From Nymphaea colorata (lineage: Eukaryota > Streptophyta > Magnoliopsida > Nymphaeales > Nymphaeaceae), in assembly GCF_008831285.2 (NCBI RefSeq), contig NC_045149.1, positions 6,970,417 through 7,034,416 on the forward strand: 64,000 nucleotides of DNA. The letters are read 5' to 3'. The notes below the pieces were generated by a model. It was not told the origin of the DNA. It searched no databases and saw nothing but the letters and a program-made list of their open reading frames with translations. Position numbers and translations under genes: made by a program. Position 1 is the first letter of the stretch. Each line of letters opens with the position of its first letter. Positions 21,752-35,800 of this stretch are shown here, piece after piece.

Positions 21752-21905
21752 TGCATATGAAAGCCAGTGGCTTATAAATGATGCACTCGACGTGTTCGAT
21801 AAAATGTCTGAGAACAATGACATCTCATGGAATGCAATGATCGATTGGCTATGTTCAAGTTGGCGATCTTCATGGAGCAATGAAATTATTTAAGAAAATA
21901 AACAT
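21752..21905 (+). pseudogene. Frameshifted PPR gene fragment
   Basis: One frame reads DALDVFDKMSENNDISWNAMI, which is PPR-like. The repeat then continues in the next frame as GYVQVGDLHGAMKLFKK. A one-base shift near 21842-21844 separates the halves, and there is no start, downstream repeat or DYW end. It is a relic of a different PPR from the gene at the window's left edge. Confidence 0.8.
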
Positions 21906-22223
21906 ACTGGTATGAGTATTTAACAACTTCCGATTTAAAAAAGGCGTGATCTCACAAATTTGCCGATGTTATTTTTTTTTCATATTGTCAACAAACACTT
22001 GATAGAAACCAGGTAGATTATAATCCAAACTAAACAAACACATCCACCTTTTGGAATAGGGATGCAAATCCCCATTCTAATGGTTCCACAAAATCCTAGC
22101 ATTTTAATCTTGGAGCCGTCTAGGACTACTGTAATGGTAAATGCCAAGGGCGAATCAGGTTCTACATTTGGCCCCTAACATGGGATCGTGTGTTAGGAAC
22201 CCGAATGAGACGAATTAACCTTT
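21906..22223. other. Sequence after the PPR relic, nothing recognised
   Basis: No coding frame or repeat that I can support. Confidence 0.35.
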
Positions 22224-22544
22224 ATGGTGTGTTTGATTGTTTAGAATCTTGATTCAATAATGAAAGTTTCAGAATCATAGTTTCTCCTTAAACTGAAATG
22301 GAACCAAAATTTCAGGTTTTAGTTTCTTAGTTTCGTAAACAAATTACCTTGTTTCTTTAATAGTTTAAATTTCTTAAAAAATAAGCATTTTGGTTCCAAA
22401 ATTCTATGACTATGCGTATATTAAACTCTCCCCAATGTTAAAAAATACGTGGAACCCCTTGTAAGGACAGAGATAGGACATGAATGATATTTCTTAAATC
22501 AACACAATAAATGCCCTTCATCTAAGGCAACCGAACACGAGCCT
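22224..22544. mobile_element. Probable MITE with GTGTTTGATTG-type inverted ends
   Basis: The left GTGTGTTTGATTGTTTAGA and the reverse complement of the right end (CGTGTTCGGTTGCCTTAGA) match over about 18 bp with several substitutions. The interior is non-coding. Target duplication is not clear. Confidence 0.45.
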
Positions 22545-23179
22545 CTGTTTCAGGCACCGAAGCCGTTCTTCTAGGTGCGCTTGCTCTGGCCAAGGCCAAC
22601 CAAACTAGAGAGCTGTCCACGTCATATAAAAAAAAAAAAGATACGTATGTTAGTAAATTAATACTAATTAACAATGTTTTATCGTTGTTTTTACTTCAAC
22701 CATCTATTTTGGAAAGATTAACAACCAATATAATTCTTTTCAAGCATAGCATCTAAAAAGTTTGGTATTCACACATGCATTTATAGTTCGCGATGATGAT
22801 TGTCATTGCCCATCTTGCTTAATTCACATTTTTGATATTTCTTTTACAAATTCAATGATCATGGTGCCACCATCCTTAATTAAACTTTTATGGTATTTTA
22901 CAAATTTAATTGCATAGATAAATGTAATGTAAAATCTTGAACACCATCCTTTTTTATTGATGTTTGCTATAGATCCAATATATATATTTATATATATATA
23001 TATGACAATACGACGGATCGTTAACAACGAAAGTTCCCAACCGAATCGTCTCGCTGAGATGCCTTTAATTATCGGCCTTCGGCTAAGAGAGTGTGGCGTA
23101 AACCGTCTCACCGAGACGTGAAATAACGTTAAAGTTTTCCCTCCTTTCAAAAGGCGGCAGAACTTCGCGCCTCTCTCTC
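22545..23179. promoter_or_regulatory. Upstream region of the NOV gene
   Basis: A long TA-rich tract at about 22977-23003 could serve as a TATA region roughly 180 bp before the start codon. A 16-base near-match (CGTCTCGCTGAGATG / CGTCTCACCGAGACG) lies at 23047 and 23104. No other element is recognised. Confidence 0.35.
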
Positions 23180-26100
23180 ATGGCCGACCGTCGAGGCTTC
23201 TCGCGGCCGAGAACTGCCGGACCGCCACCACAACTACCGTACATACCGGCGCCGCTGCAACCACCAAGCTTATTGCCGTCGCAACCACCAGGCATAGAGA
23301 CCCTGCTTCACAACACTCTCTTGTACTCGACTTCCGGAAACCCTAACTTCATTATCCCTTCCAGAACCTTCGCCGTTCCGCAGCCTCCCTTCGGCTCCAC
23401 AGCCACCACCCCCAATGGCCTCCCTTTACCAGTCGGGGTGGTGGGGCCTGTTGGTTCCTCTCAGTTCTTCGGAAATCCTAATTCTAGTTTTAGCCCCACG
23501 GATGCTGTTGGCGCGTCTTTTCGTCCCTCGCCAACATCTGCTGGCGGCGTTCCTCCGTCCTGTCCCGGTGGTACCCCTGGCCTTCGCTTTCCTAATTCTA
23601 ACCATAGAGCTAAGAGCAAGGAGGTTCTTGATGCAATTGACCGTGCGGTCCAGGAGGCTCAGCAGGAGGTCCTGGCTGCCGGGGAGTGCGTATCTACTTG
23701 GAAAATCACGCAGGCTGCACTTCTTAGGCTCAGCGCCGACTCTCTCGAATCGCTTGGGTTTCATTTTCAGGAAATTCCAACGTTAAGGAAGATCATGTCG
23801 TTGGAGTCGAAGGTAAGTCCTTAAGTTGTTGTTTACGCATCTGAATTTTGTTTATTTGTCGCCCTTGTCATTCTCTGCGTTGCTTATCCTCTATCATGCG
23901 TTAGAAATTACCGGGATTCAGTAGGTGGCGTTAATGCTTGAAAGTGCCGGGGCCAAGACATGGTGGCTGAAGTTTGTCCGCGGTGTTGGTGTCTGTGGCG
24001 TCCTGTTGCCGATGGGTTATTCCCATGGTGTTCTTCGTTTCACGTTGTGTATGCTGTCTCAATGGTTTTAAAATAGGTGGACGTGGAGATGAATGCGTTG
24101 ATGGCTACCATATTAAGTTGTTCTAGAGGTTGGTCTGTTGAAGGGTTGTGGTATTGGTCTTCTCATGGCTGCTGAATTTAAATGCATTGCGTACCTCTTG
24201 CTTATAAGTTCGTTGAATGTGCTGGAAGAATTGAGAAGGATATGCTCTGAAATGAGTAAGTCGGTGGATTTAGGCAAGTAAAAGCTAAGAAGGAACAGGA
24301 ATTGCTTTCATGGAGAAAGGATGATAGAAAATAAATAATGGTTTTGTTGAAGAACTGCAGATGATTGGGCTCAATGAGTAGTACAGACTTGAGTTACTGC
24401 TTAAGCTTGGTTGGTTGCGCACACAAATTAAGCTGGGACGAAGTTCAAGTAGATTAACTCGCTGTGCAACTTTAATTGTGTGCATCTTTCTGTCAAAAAG
24501 ACTGTTGCGTGCGCCTGAACCTGATTGTGTCTGCATTTTATGCACGTCTCCAGGCCCACAGTTTGAGGTTGATATACAATAGAATGTTGTGTCTGTGTTT
24601 CTGATAACATGCAGACATGCGTGCAGGTTTGATGAAAAACACAACCATGGTTCTGTCAACGACTCAACATTCACTTGTCCATGTATGTTTTTATATGTGG
24701 CATATTGGGGGCGTCCTTTCGTTGTCAACCTGGTTCCCTAGATACGCCCATCATTTCCTATTTGCAACTTGAATAGTACTTTTACAAGCCAACGTCCGTA
24801 TTAGTTGAAAGAAAGGGTACAAAAAGTGATTGTTTAATCAAGTTCTTAAAAGTTGTAGGTTCAGGTGGTCACCTGAACCAAAACATGTCTTTTACTTGTA
24901 TAACTGTGTAGATCACATATTTAATGCCTTCACAACTATATGATCAATTGATTGAATCAAAACATGGTGCAAATCTCTCTCCCTCTCTCTCACATTTGAT
25001 GTTTAGTTGCTTATCCTGTTCATAGATTCATACAGAATTGGAGATACATGTAGACGCTCTAGCCAAGTTGGTCATGTCTTTTTAAGAGTTGCATCATGAA
25101 TCTGTAAATTTAGCAATAATTTATTCTTTGGCTGTGAGTGTTTGGGCATTTTGACTTTGACAGTTTTGGTCGCCTTACACACGAAAAAGCATCAGGACTT
25201 CACCTAGGGGCTAGTAGCTCTAGGCAGTCCAGAACAAATAAGAGCATGGTAAAATGTTATAACTTGCTGTCGATGCCATATAGTCATATGACATGCATGC
25301 CAAATCCAGCGAGTTTAAAAATCTAGCAAATGGTCCAACAGTTTATCACACATGACACAACAGATCAATCTAGAAATAGAAGCAATATAGGTTGGTGAAT
25401 TTGTTCATTGGACACATACACCTTGATCATAGGTAGAATCATAGAACAGAAAAATCTATGCATATTATATTACCGATATTTTTCAAACATCTAGTAGTCA
25501 CACTGAATAAAACTGAGCATACAGGCATTTAACAGCATAGAACAATACAAAATTAGGTTACTTGAACAGCTATATAGAAGGTTAGTAGTCTTGGAAAATC
25601 TGAACAATATACTATGTATTAGCAAATAAATTGAAAAGTTAATATCAATAAATAACTAACATGCCTCATTTGGTAATAGTAATCTAAAAAACTCTAACAA
25701 ACGAATATTTGACTAGATGAAGTAGTTATGCAAAAAAGATGTGAATTCATCTGTGCACAAATATCTACATTTTGTAAAAATGCATGACAATAACATTTGT
25801 GCATGTAAATGTGTATATATTCTCACGCTTGAGAGAAAGTATAGTTTTGTCCATGTGTCTGCATGTGCATGTGATTTTATTGTGAAATCTGATGTGACAG
25901 TGGGTGTGCTGCTCTCCTAGGGAGCTTCTTATGGCGTGTGTTTTTCCCTTCTTGTTTTATATGTTGTATAAGTTGTTAAATCTCATATTTTCATTGAGTG
26001 TAGGTCAATGCATTTATACATTGCTTTGTTGCGGTGAGGAGAATAGTTAGTCTGCATGATCTGGACGTTGAAATTTGCAAGAGAGAAGGTGTGGGGAAAT

Positions 26101-26801
26101 TTGAAGAACTTGGGATGGGTTCATTGCTTCGTCAACCACTCATTAAACATTACTTTTCAGTTCCTTCAGATACGAAAGAAATTTTCAAGATTTCAAGCGA
26201 CCAGATAATTTATTACCTTTCTGAATTCATAATTACTTGTAAAGAAAAAGATATCCCCATCAATAAATTTTTGGAATTCATGATGGGGAAATTTTCGATT
26301 AGTACACCAGAAAAGCTATGTATACGGATCCATGGTCTGGGGTATGTATTTCCTCCCTGGTATGCTTTATATGGTTGAATTTGTGAAACTATCAGCTTTT
26401 TGGGCTTATATTGAGCACATTGTGAGAAGATTACCTCTTCTGAAGTGTTCCAAGATGTTGGGATTTCTTGTCCTTTGCTGTTTATAATTTTTTACAGTCT
26501 ACAGTATCATCAACATTATTTGCAATGTTATGTCATGGGAATTTGGAATGCACTTTGGAGAATTAAGTTCTGATTTGGTTTGTGAACTTAAGCTTTCCTT
26601 TTGGTTGAAGCTTCATACCGGTTTCACTAACTAATTAGATAACCCATTGCATTGCATGTGTCTGGCCAAGCTTTCTATTTGTCTGCATGTAACAATTAAA
26701 CATACATTTCTTGCATACAGACACCCTACATGAACACATACTCATTTATTGGCATGTATGTAACTCTGTGTGTGCGCATGCATGTGTCTCTGCTTGCATG
26801 C

Positions 26802-26832
<31 letters not shown>

Positions 26833-29800
26833 TATATATATATATATATATGTATACAACAACAGACACACAGATATATACACATAAATACATATGTGTA
26901 TATTATATTAAGATAGAGAGAGAGAGAGTGATTGATAACTAATGGAGCAACAGTACAAAAACAAAATGGACACCGCTTGTTTTCTTGGTTCCATTTGATT
27001 TTGCAATTGTAAGTGAAGGAGGAAAGTTGAACACCTTAAACATGTGGACATGATTGAGGCATAGAAGCAAAAGGTGGACCAAAAAAGATAAAATGCTGCC
27101 ATTGCTAACTGGATTTTGGCTGGGAGTGACTTGAATTTGCTCATCATCTCACCTCCATAGTTATATTCTAATGGAGTGATGAAGGATATATATTAACAGA
27201 TCAACTTGCTCAGTTGCTCTGCTAACTTTCAGAAACTGGGCTTTAAAGTTTAAAGGTAAACCAAAACCAGGCTTTTCTCAGATGTCAACCAAACAACGTT
27301 CAAATGCAATCTAATGTCTAATGACTGGTGTTTTGATTCTAAAGCTAGTCCAAACAGGGCCAAGTATGCATAATACTTCATCAGAGGATGGATTATTAGT
27401 TTTAGAGGTGTAAATAGAGGGACAACATGTAGAATGGTAAAAGAAATCTGATGATGATGGAAATGACAATGCATGCACGCAGATGTAGAACCTTCATCTT
27501 ATATTGTATTCAGGATTTGCTACAGCCTTAATACATGAGATTTTAGGTTATATTGTCCACATCTCTGGGATGCTTCTTAGAGCACATATAGTACTGGATG
27601 GTGCTGATTTCTATTGGTTATTCAACACATTTTCTTGCCATGTCCATTCTTGTTTGTAAACCACAATTTTATATGTTATTTCATACTGTTCTTTTATCAC
27701 ATTTTCAGGAAGGCAACCCCTTCTTAGTAATTCATTCTACTTGAATAACACCCTAATAAACTTGTAACTTATAAGTAGCAGGATGTGCTTTCTAATACGT
27801 TAGATAAGTAGAAAGTACAAAATTGTCAATTTCATGAGTTATTTGTTGAGCTCATTGCATGTAAATGAACAAGTTTGTCTTTCTGCAGATTGTTCATTTT
27901 GTATGTTACTCATAAGGAGGACAGTTGCTGATTTTGACTTCTCACTTTCTATTTTGCAAAATTGGCATCATGCCATTACATAGTTGAGAGGAAATGTAGC
28001 AAGATAAGAGCATGATTATGAATATCTATTATTGTTAATGGGAACACGATAATTCTCAGGCATGTGGTTCCTTGTTTTGCATAACTACTTATCTAGAGCC
28101 TGGAGATACCATATATACTGTTTGTGAAGCTATTCTCCAATTATATGGTTATTGACAGCATTGATTTTGGTTAAGGTGGTTTTAGTTTTCCTTCTTCTGT
28201 TATTCAGTGGTTTGTTAATGTGTTAGTTGCTCCAATAATTTGCTGTCTTTGTGTGCTTACAGGTTGTATATTTCTTTGATTAAAGAAGCAAGGAAGAGTG
28301 AAAGAACTGCATATGAGAAATTCCTTCAGACATTAAAACATGACTTTGATGCACGAGCCCACAATGTTGATAAGGCAAGACCACCTTCCAAATATACTCA
28401 GTCACAGAAACAAAAACTTGACAAACGATTCAATGCCATGTCTGAGCGTATCATGTCATTTTCCTCTATCAATAAGGATTTTAAGCCAAAACATATAAGA
28501 TTTGTTTCTTCTAGCTCAGACAACTCCAGTGATGATGTTGAAGATGATGACAGTGATGAAAATAATTATTCATGTGGAGTTGAGGTAAAATCATCTGGAA
28601 CTAAAAGTAGCTGCCCTTATCCATCAGCAGAAGAGGAGAGGACACGGCTTGGACTGAATGCTGGAAATCATGGTTCAAATGATGACAGTCTGAAAAATGG
28701 AAAATTCTCCGGTAAGAAGAGAAAATGTGATGGTGGTGTCAATAATTCTTATTCCAAAAAGAAGACGTCTGAAAAGGGTAAAGCCGATGCAGTTGTATCT
28801 GACTTCAAAGTGCGAACTGACAAAATTGTTAAGGCATCTGGGGTGAAAATTCTCCAGAAGAAAGATGAAGACCCTAATAATTTTATGGCCTGCAAAGTAC
28901 CAGATGAACAGGATATTTTCGATCTCACAGATAAATCTCTTCAAAAGTTCATCACTACCTGGAAAGAGTCTTGTAGAGAGCAGTCCACTTTAGAGGTTTG
29001 CCGAGCATACTTGTTCTAGAGAATTGTTCCTTGTGTTTGATTTCTTCTGTTTATGCATCTTTTCTGTTTGCAACTATATGATTTGCATATCAGATGTAAA
29101 TAAGAATCCTTTTCCTGATGCTGCTTTGTTCTCTTGAAGGTTTTAAAACTCAGAGACTGGGGACTTTATTAAGGGTGAATTGACTTGTACTTACAACTGC
29201 ATTTTTCACATCAAGAATATTTTTCATATGTATATGGTAGTGTGTTTAGTTCATCTCGACATTGATATATGATATATACGTATAATGTATATGTTCACGT
29301 GGAATACAATTTCTGGCAATATATATTTACTAGATCCACATTGTTAGTATATGAATATGCATCTTTTATGTCTACTTGAATCTTTGGTTGAGTGTATATA
29401 CTCAGGCATGGGCACAAACATGTATACATAGTTACCTATGTGTGTGTGGGATGCCATATTTACCCAAGTCACCCTCAATCACTTCCCTTTTAAAAAAACA
29501 TATCAAAACAGCAAAAATTCTTTGTATTTTATGTCTAATATGCACACTTATGTTGTATACATGAATGACTTGATTAAACCAACCTGTGATTAGGCTGACT
29601 AAAACTGGGCTGACTGGGATGAAACTCGGATTACTCAGCCAAGTCTTGTCAATTGCCATTTTTTCTATTTCCTTCACCAGGTTGAGCACCGATTCACTTT
29701 GTTGGCTTGAGTGATTTTTTAAACGTTGGTTCTGTTTGTCTTTTATCAGCATTCAGGATAATCATTCAAGGCCTATGTAACACAGACACTTCTAAAAGGT

Positions 29801-32800
29801 AGAAATACACGTCAATGCGATACACAACACTAGTGCTGGTATGGGCCACTGCTTGGACATGGCAGACTTAATTTTTGTAACTTTTTGATACATTTTTGTA
29901 TTTTTTATGTGTCTTGCACCCAAATTTTTTGAAAGTAATTTGCAGCCTTACCCATACGAGCACCCGTACTGGCCACCATATCTGTACCCATGTGACATAG
30001 GCCAAGGCACATTTTCTTCAGGCATGAAGAACAGAGAGGGGTAGGCAAACTATGGCTGCCTTTTTTCCAACATGAATGCCCTATAATTTTATGCATTTAT
30101 TTTGGTTGAGGCATCAAGTTTTACATCTATTGTGTTTAAGATGATTTATGTATCAAATTAATATGTAGATATGACTTTTAGTGTATCATAAAATTAAAGA
30201 ACATAAGTCACAAAAGTGAGGATAATTCATAAATGGTTCAAAGGATCAGAAATCATGTTGAACTCAATAAAGTGCGAATCCCTTTTTGTATAGGAGAAAA
30301 TTGGGGCAGCGGAACTGATTAACACTTACTAGACCTGGAATACTAGATTTTTTATCTTTTGCTCTGTTTTTGTTATTTTCTTGCACATTGAATTGTATTC
30401 TGCTTCCCAGTGCCACTGCTTGCTTTTGTAAATAGGAATGAAAATGGTTCAGATATAGCTGAAATCTTCAACCGATCAGAATTCGTTTATTTATATTTGG
30501 TACGTCATTTCAAGTATGGTACCCAATCTTGTTGCGTTTGTCAAAAAAAAAAAAAATTGGAGTTACCTCTGGCTTCAGATTTGGATGTATTGCTGGATCT
30601 CATGTTATGGTTAGTAATCCGTGTATGAAAATGGGAACTACATATATCCTACTTAATGCTAGAACAGATGTTGTTACATATCCAGAAAACCAATAGATTG
30701 GTGGATCTGGAACGCTAGTAAGAACATTATACATTTAGACAGAAATATTGAGCATAAAGAAAGTAATAGGTCCAACAATTTTCTGGAAGATTATTAAGTG
30801 CAGTGCATAATCTGATAAGGCAAAAGTCATATTTTATACCTGAGGAATGTTGTGAAATACATGAGGACCGTTCGTCTAATGGTTTTTAGATTCAAGAGCT
30901 GGAAAAGTGATGCAACCAGTCAGATTTGAATCTGAGTACTGACTATCAATTTACAGCACGATTTGGTCTTGATAGAACTAAGATTCCTTAAGACTCCAAA
31001 TCCACATCCTGGTCCATTGATAAAAGAACTTCAATTAGTCAGATTTGGTATAGCTTATATCTAAATGAAGTGTTATATGTCTACACTCGACTATAAACCC
31101 TGTCTCTTATGAGAGGAACAGATGAAACGTTGTGGATTATATGTCTGTGTGGGGGGTTTATTTTATGTTCTTCTTTGCTGATGTTCCTAAGCAGTGTTCT
31201 GGACTCTGGTAGTCTAAACGGTGTATCTGATGTGAATCCTATTTGAGGAAGGGGAAATAGATGCAGTGGGAAAGGCTAATGCTTAATGGATGAGGATCAG
31301 TCTAGCAGTTGATGCATATTGAATGGCTGACACTTTTACTCAAGGGCTTGCTTTTGGTTCACTTTGACTTTTGAAGAAGTGTGCTTCAAACAGGCTAATA
31401 TAATTTTCATGTGGTGGGAACTTTTTATATTTGGTTGCCGACTTTCAAGGACCTTCATGCTGGCCAATATTTCACATGTCTTTCATATGCTAGGCTTTAA
31501 CTGTCACAGTTGTCACGAGATTTTCGAAAATTTCCCAATATTTATGAGAAAAACAAATAAAATGAAAATATCAAGAAAATCTTACGAGGTGTTCATTTTC
31601 AAAATCTCACAAAAATGAATATCTCGTGATTTTTTGCTATTTATTGATGATTTTTTTTGTTTTTATTAGTTTTTCATTTATTTTATTTTTTTCTCAGTTT
31701 AACGATTTTTATTTTTAAAATCTGCCTACATTTTTTCCCAATTTTTTTGAGAAAAATAACTTTGCCAAAAAATACCTGAGAAAAACCTTGCTGATATTTT
31801 CTCGAGGACGAGATTTTGTGACAATGCCTTTAGTTCACAATTTTAATGATTGTTGTCAAAATTCCTTGATAATTGTTGGAAATGGTTGCTGTATTCTTCA
31901 GTATTGTCAGGCAGCAGTTATCCTTCGCTAATATACACATGATGGATACTGTACGGAATGAGTGAAACTGGAGTCTTAGAGCACAGCAGAGTGACTAAAT
32001 AGTTGGACTAGGACGAGACATTTGTCTTCATTGTCATGATCCTAAACGGTATTACATTAACCACTTTATCTTGTTTATCCGGTTGCTAATTTGACTTGAT
32101 TATTGAAGGTTATGATGCCTTTTGGGGTATGTATGAGATTCATATTATGTGTTATTTATTCTCTTTGTGTTTTTCAGTGTGTGGGAGCATTTTGCTTTTT
32201 GTCTCACACTTTAGTGCTTGCTGGAATCTCATTTTCTTTGGTTGGGATCCTGCAATTGAAATGGCTTAGATTTGTGCAACTATATATTCTCTTTTTCTCC
32301 AATTTTGTCAATTTGTGTTTTTTTTTGTTTTTTACTTTCCTATATTCAGCAAATTGCTTTTTCCTCTTTTGAGGTTTTCAATAATATGCTGCTATACATT
32401 CTTTTTTTTTTCCAACTTTGTCAATTTGTTTTTTACATTCCTACATTCAGCAAATTGCTTTTTCCTCTTTTCAGGTTTTCAATAATATGCTGCTCTTCTA
32501 CAAGTTATCATCTAGCCAAAGTGAACACAGAAAGATCAGGAGGCTATTTTCCTCGTATCCTGGGCTTGGCTTGCTAAATGTTGCGGTAAGCCTGCTTGGG
32601 TTGCCATCAATTAAGGTTGCTCATCACTTATTTGTGTATCGGCCGTCCACGTAGACGCTCATCACTTATTTGTGTCCCACCCATCCACTTAGGCCACACA
32701 TTTTCTCTGGCTAGAATTTGGACAGGTGGGACTACACAGACAATCAGACGAAGCACTTGTAATTAAACAAATTAGCAAAGTAAAATGGGTGGTGACCAGA

Positions 32801-35800
32801 TGTCTGCTTATTGCTGTCTTGTTCATGAAGTGATCTAGTCACAATTGCTTATGTAGTCATTTGTAGATTTTGTGAAGCAAACTTTGGGCTTTATATTGAA
32901 GGTTAGTACCATAGGTCTAGATGTCGATTATGTTTTCCAGAACATGCAACATTAAGGCGATTAATTCAAACATTTTTAGGGAGAAAAATTATGTTGAGAA
33001 TATTAAAAAGTACATGTATATAGACGTATTTATATGAATACTAACTAGTCAACTCTCTTTAGATTCTGTTTTGATGGCAATGAATAAAATAAATCTGTTA
33101 AAAATTAAAATTCAAAAATGCACTTGGAGCGCTGACTGTTATAAAAACACACTTAAGATTTTGCTATTGTTAGATTCTCCAATTTTTCCCATGGTTAAAT
33201 AAACAGAGTGTTCTTTGGTCATTTTTGCTGGACCGTTGTGGTGGTAAAAATATCCATTTGCCCATAAAGCACAAAATACAAAACACTTTACGTTTCCATG
33301 AGAGGAACAGATGATTGGCCTTTTTTCTTTTTTCTTTAACTGTTAATAGTAAATGAGAAGACGATGAAGCAAGAGCTGTAGCATACCTAATATATTGCAA
33401 AAGTTGAAGAGATGAGTAATGAGGAATTTGAGAACCCAATAGTGAACAATGATAAAAACTTAATTTAAGGATATTTTTGTCAATTTGTTCAATTCACTTT
33501 AGGTTTAAAGTGCTCAAGGTTGAGCTTACAGAAATTGATTCTGATTAGGTTACAAACCTTTAGGTGACTTCTTAACAATGTTGAAACCTTAAGCGTGCTA
33601 TCAATCATCTCTAAAATGTTAAGGCATGTTTTGAAAATTTCCCACTAAATATTTAGTGGAGCCTGGGTCTCTCTTCTCTCTCTCTCGCTTCCTCCTCCCT
33701 CCTTTCATACAAACATACGATTAATAGCAACATCATATTTTTGTAACTGTAATTGTGGATGAGTTTCTAGGAGTTTCGACCAATAAGAATGGGTTCAGTC
33801 CTACTGAGTCATTATCTTGTATCTCTAATTGTTCATTTTTCAATTGTAGTATAAGTGTAAACTAAGTCAGACAAGTAAGTGTGATTTGCCCATGTACCGG
33901 TGTCGATACGTGGGTATGGCGACACAGGTACGTGGGTATGGCTGCATTTTACATATAAAATTATATTCTGAACTTAATTTTTTCTTTACTTTTGATTTTT
34001 CCCTTCTTTTATATTTCTCTTCCACCAACATGCTATATTTCCTCTCATTTTTCTTTAGTTTTGATAATTTTTGTGGATTATTATATATAATGTGTATATT
34101 GATATGTACAGTTTGTTGTATCCCTGTACCCAAATTTTCTAAATCGCCATACCCCTACCCTACCCACATCTTTGTTCCCGTACACATATCCTGCCCATAC
34201 CCATGTGACTCAGGTAGTAAATTTCAGCTTTTGATGATCTTTATTTTCCTTTTATTTTCTGATCCTTTGACTTTTTTGGTATCTTGTTTGGCTAATTCTC
34301 CATCTTTAGCAACAATTTATTGTGCCATATGGGTACTTGTGATTTCCCTTGCAATCAAGTTTTATTTTCTGTGCTTCTTCGTCTAAGGCATACAAGCATG
34401 TGGAATTGCCTCCCATCACCTTGGCTGACCAAAGGATGGTAGAAGTTGAAAATGGGTTTGTGTTGATCTTGTAGGTGACTTCGATGAAGCGAGGAATGTG
34501 GGATAGTTTATATGATTCATTCCAAGTTATTGATGTCAATGGACTTACCAAAGAAAGAAGCACTCGGTCCATTGAAGCCATAGAGGTGGAACCTTCTGCT
34601 AAGTGTGAGGTGCCATCGAGCGGAAGTGATCACTTTAAATCACATGAAATTAGTAAGTCCATCTCTTCTTTTTATGTGAATTGAGAAGGATTGTTGCAAG
34701 TCCATCTCCAGGCCAGAAAATATCTGTTCCCATTAAGAAGAAATGAACACATCCAGTCATGCAGACCTGGTGACATGTTTCATGTTTGCATTGTTTTTGC
34801 TTTTCTACAAAGTTAATGTTTGAAAAGGGCAAGTTCTCTATATTACCATATACTTTATGCAACTTGAAAAGCAAATGTGCACATAAAGGTGGACTATGGT
34901 CAATGTTGTGAAGTGCGTATTTGTTTGAGCCAATAGGTACACTGTGTCTTGTCATATTGTAAACGTATTTTTCTTAGTTCAATGAAAATAAAAAAAAATC
35001 TGGGAAAATCAGGAGAAGTGTTCTATGGAAAATGCATATCACACATAAATATAGGCCTGTAGCAATGAACATTCATCAATTCAACATAACATAATCATAA
35101 TGTCGTGAGACTTCAATGAGAAAGAGGGAGAGAGAAACTACAGGCCCATAGACAGAAGCGACTGTGCGCAATGGCATAAACTTTCCATCTTTGCCTCAGG
35201 AACATGGGAAGCCTGAGCTAACTTGCTTTGTGCTCGGGTACTCAAGTGCCTGACAGGTACTCAGCCTGCCCAGTCTTAAACCATATACCATATTCCTTTT
35301 GATGATGAGAGAAGTACTCTTGCTTCTTGGATATGTTGAATTCTTGGATAAGAGTGGTGCTTGTTTACCATGTCTTGTTTCAATTGCCATTGATGTAGGC
35401 TAGCTCGCTCCTTAGCTTAGGAAGTTTGTCTATTCCTTCATCCTTATAGCGAGGGCATGCAGACCCAGTATTGACCTTTCGGCCGCCACGAACATAAAAG
35501 GCTTAAATTGATCCACCAAGTGAGGTCTGTGGACTGAGTGTTTGTAACCAGTCTCATGCTATGACATAAATATTCATGTTTATCATTTAAAACGATAAAA
35601 CATGGATGTCTTTTTTAAATGCAGATTCTCGAACAACATTATTCTTCAATAATTAATAAAAAATTAACATTAGACTCTAAATAAATAAATTGAATATATT
35701 ATGATTAATGAGGCAGTGATAGGAAGATGCAAGTATGGAATATAGGATCAAAATCCTAACTACGGTCTGACATTCATGACATCATCTGCATTGCATATAA

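Larger units (their letters stand above)
28996..32474 (+). other. NOV intron 3
   Basis: Begins GTTTGC (a weaker donor) and ends TTTCAG, phase 0. It contains the CTATGT-type element at 29770-30003, a TTGTCAC-ended inverted repeat at about 31508-31830, and a tandem copy of the exon-4 acceptor region at 32283-32394. Confidence 0.75.

Noticed and set aside
23426-23764. Minus-strand and alternative plus-strand frames over NOV exon 1
   Set aside because: They are shadows of the Pro-rich exon; only the 23180 frame links to exon 2.
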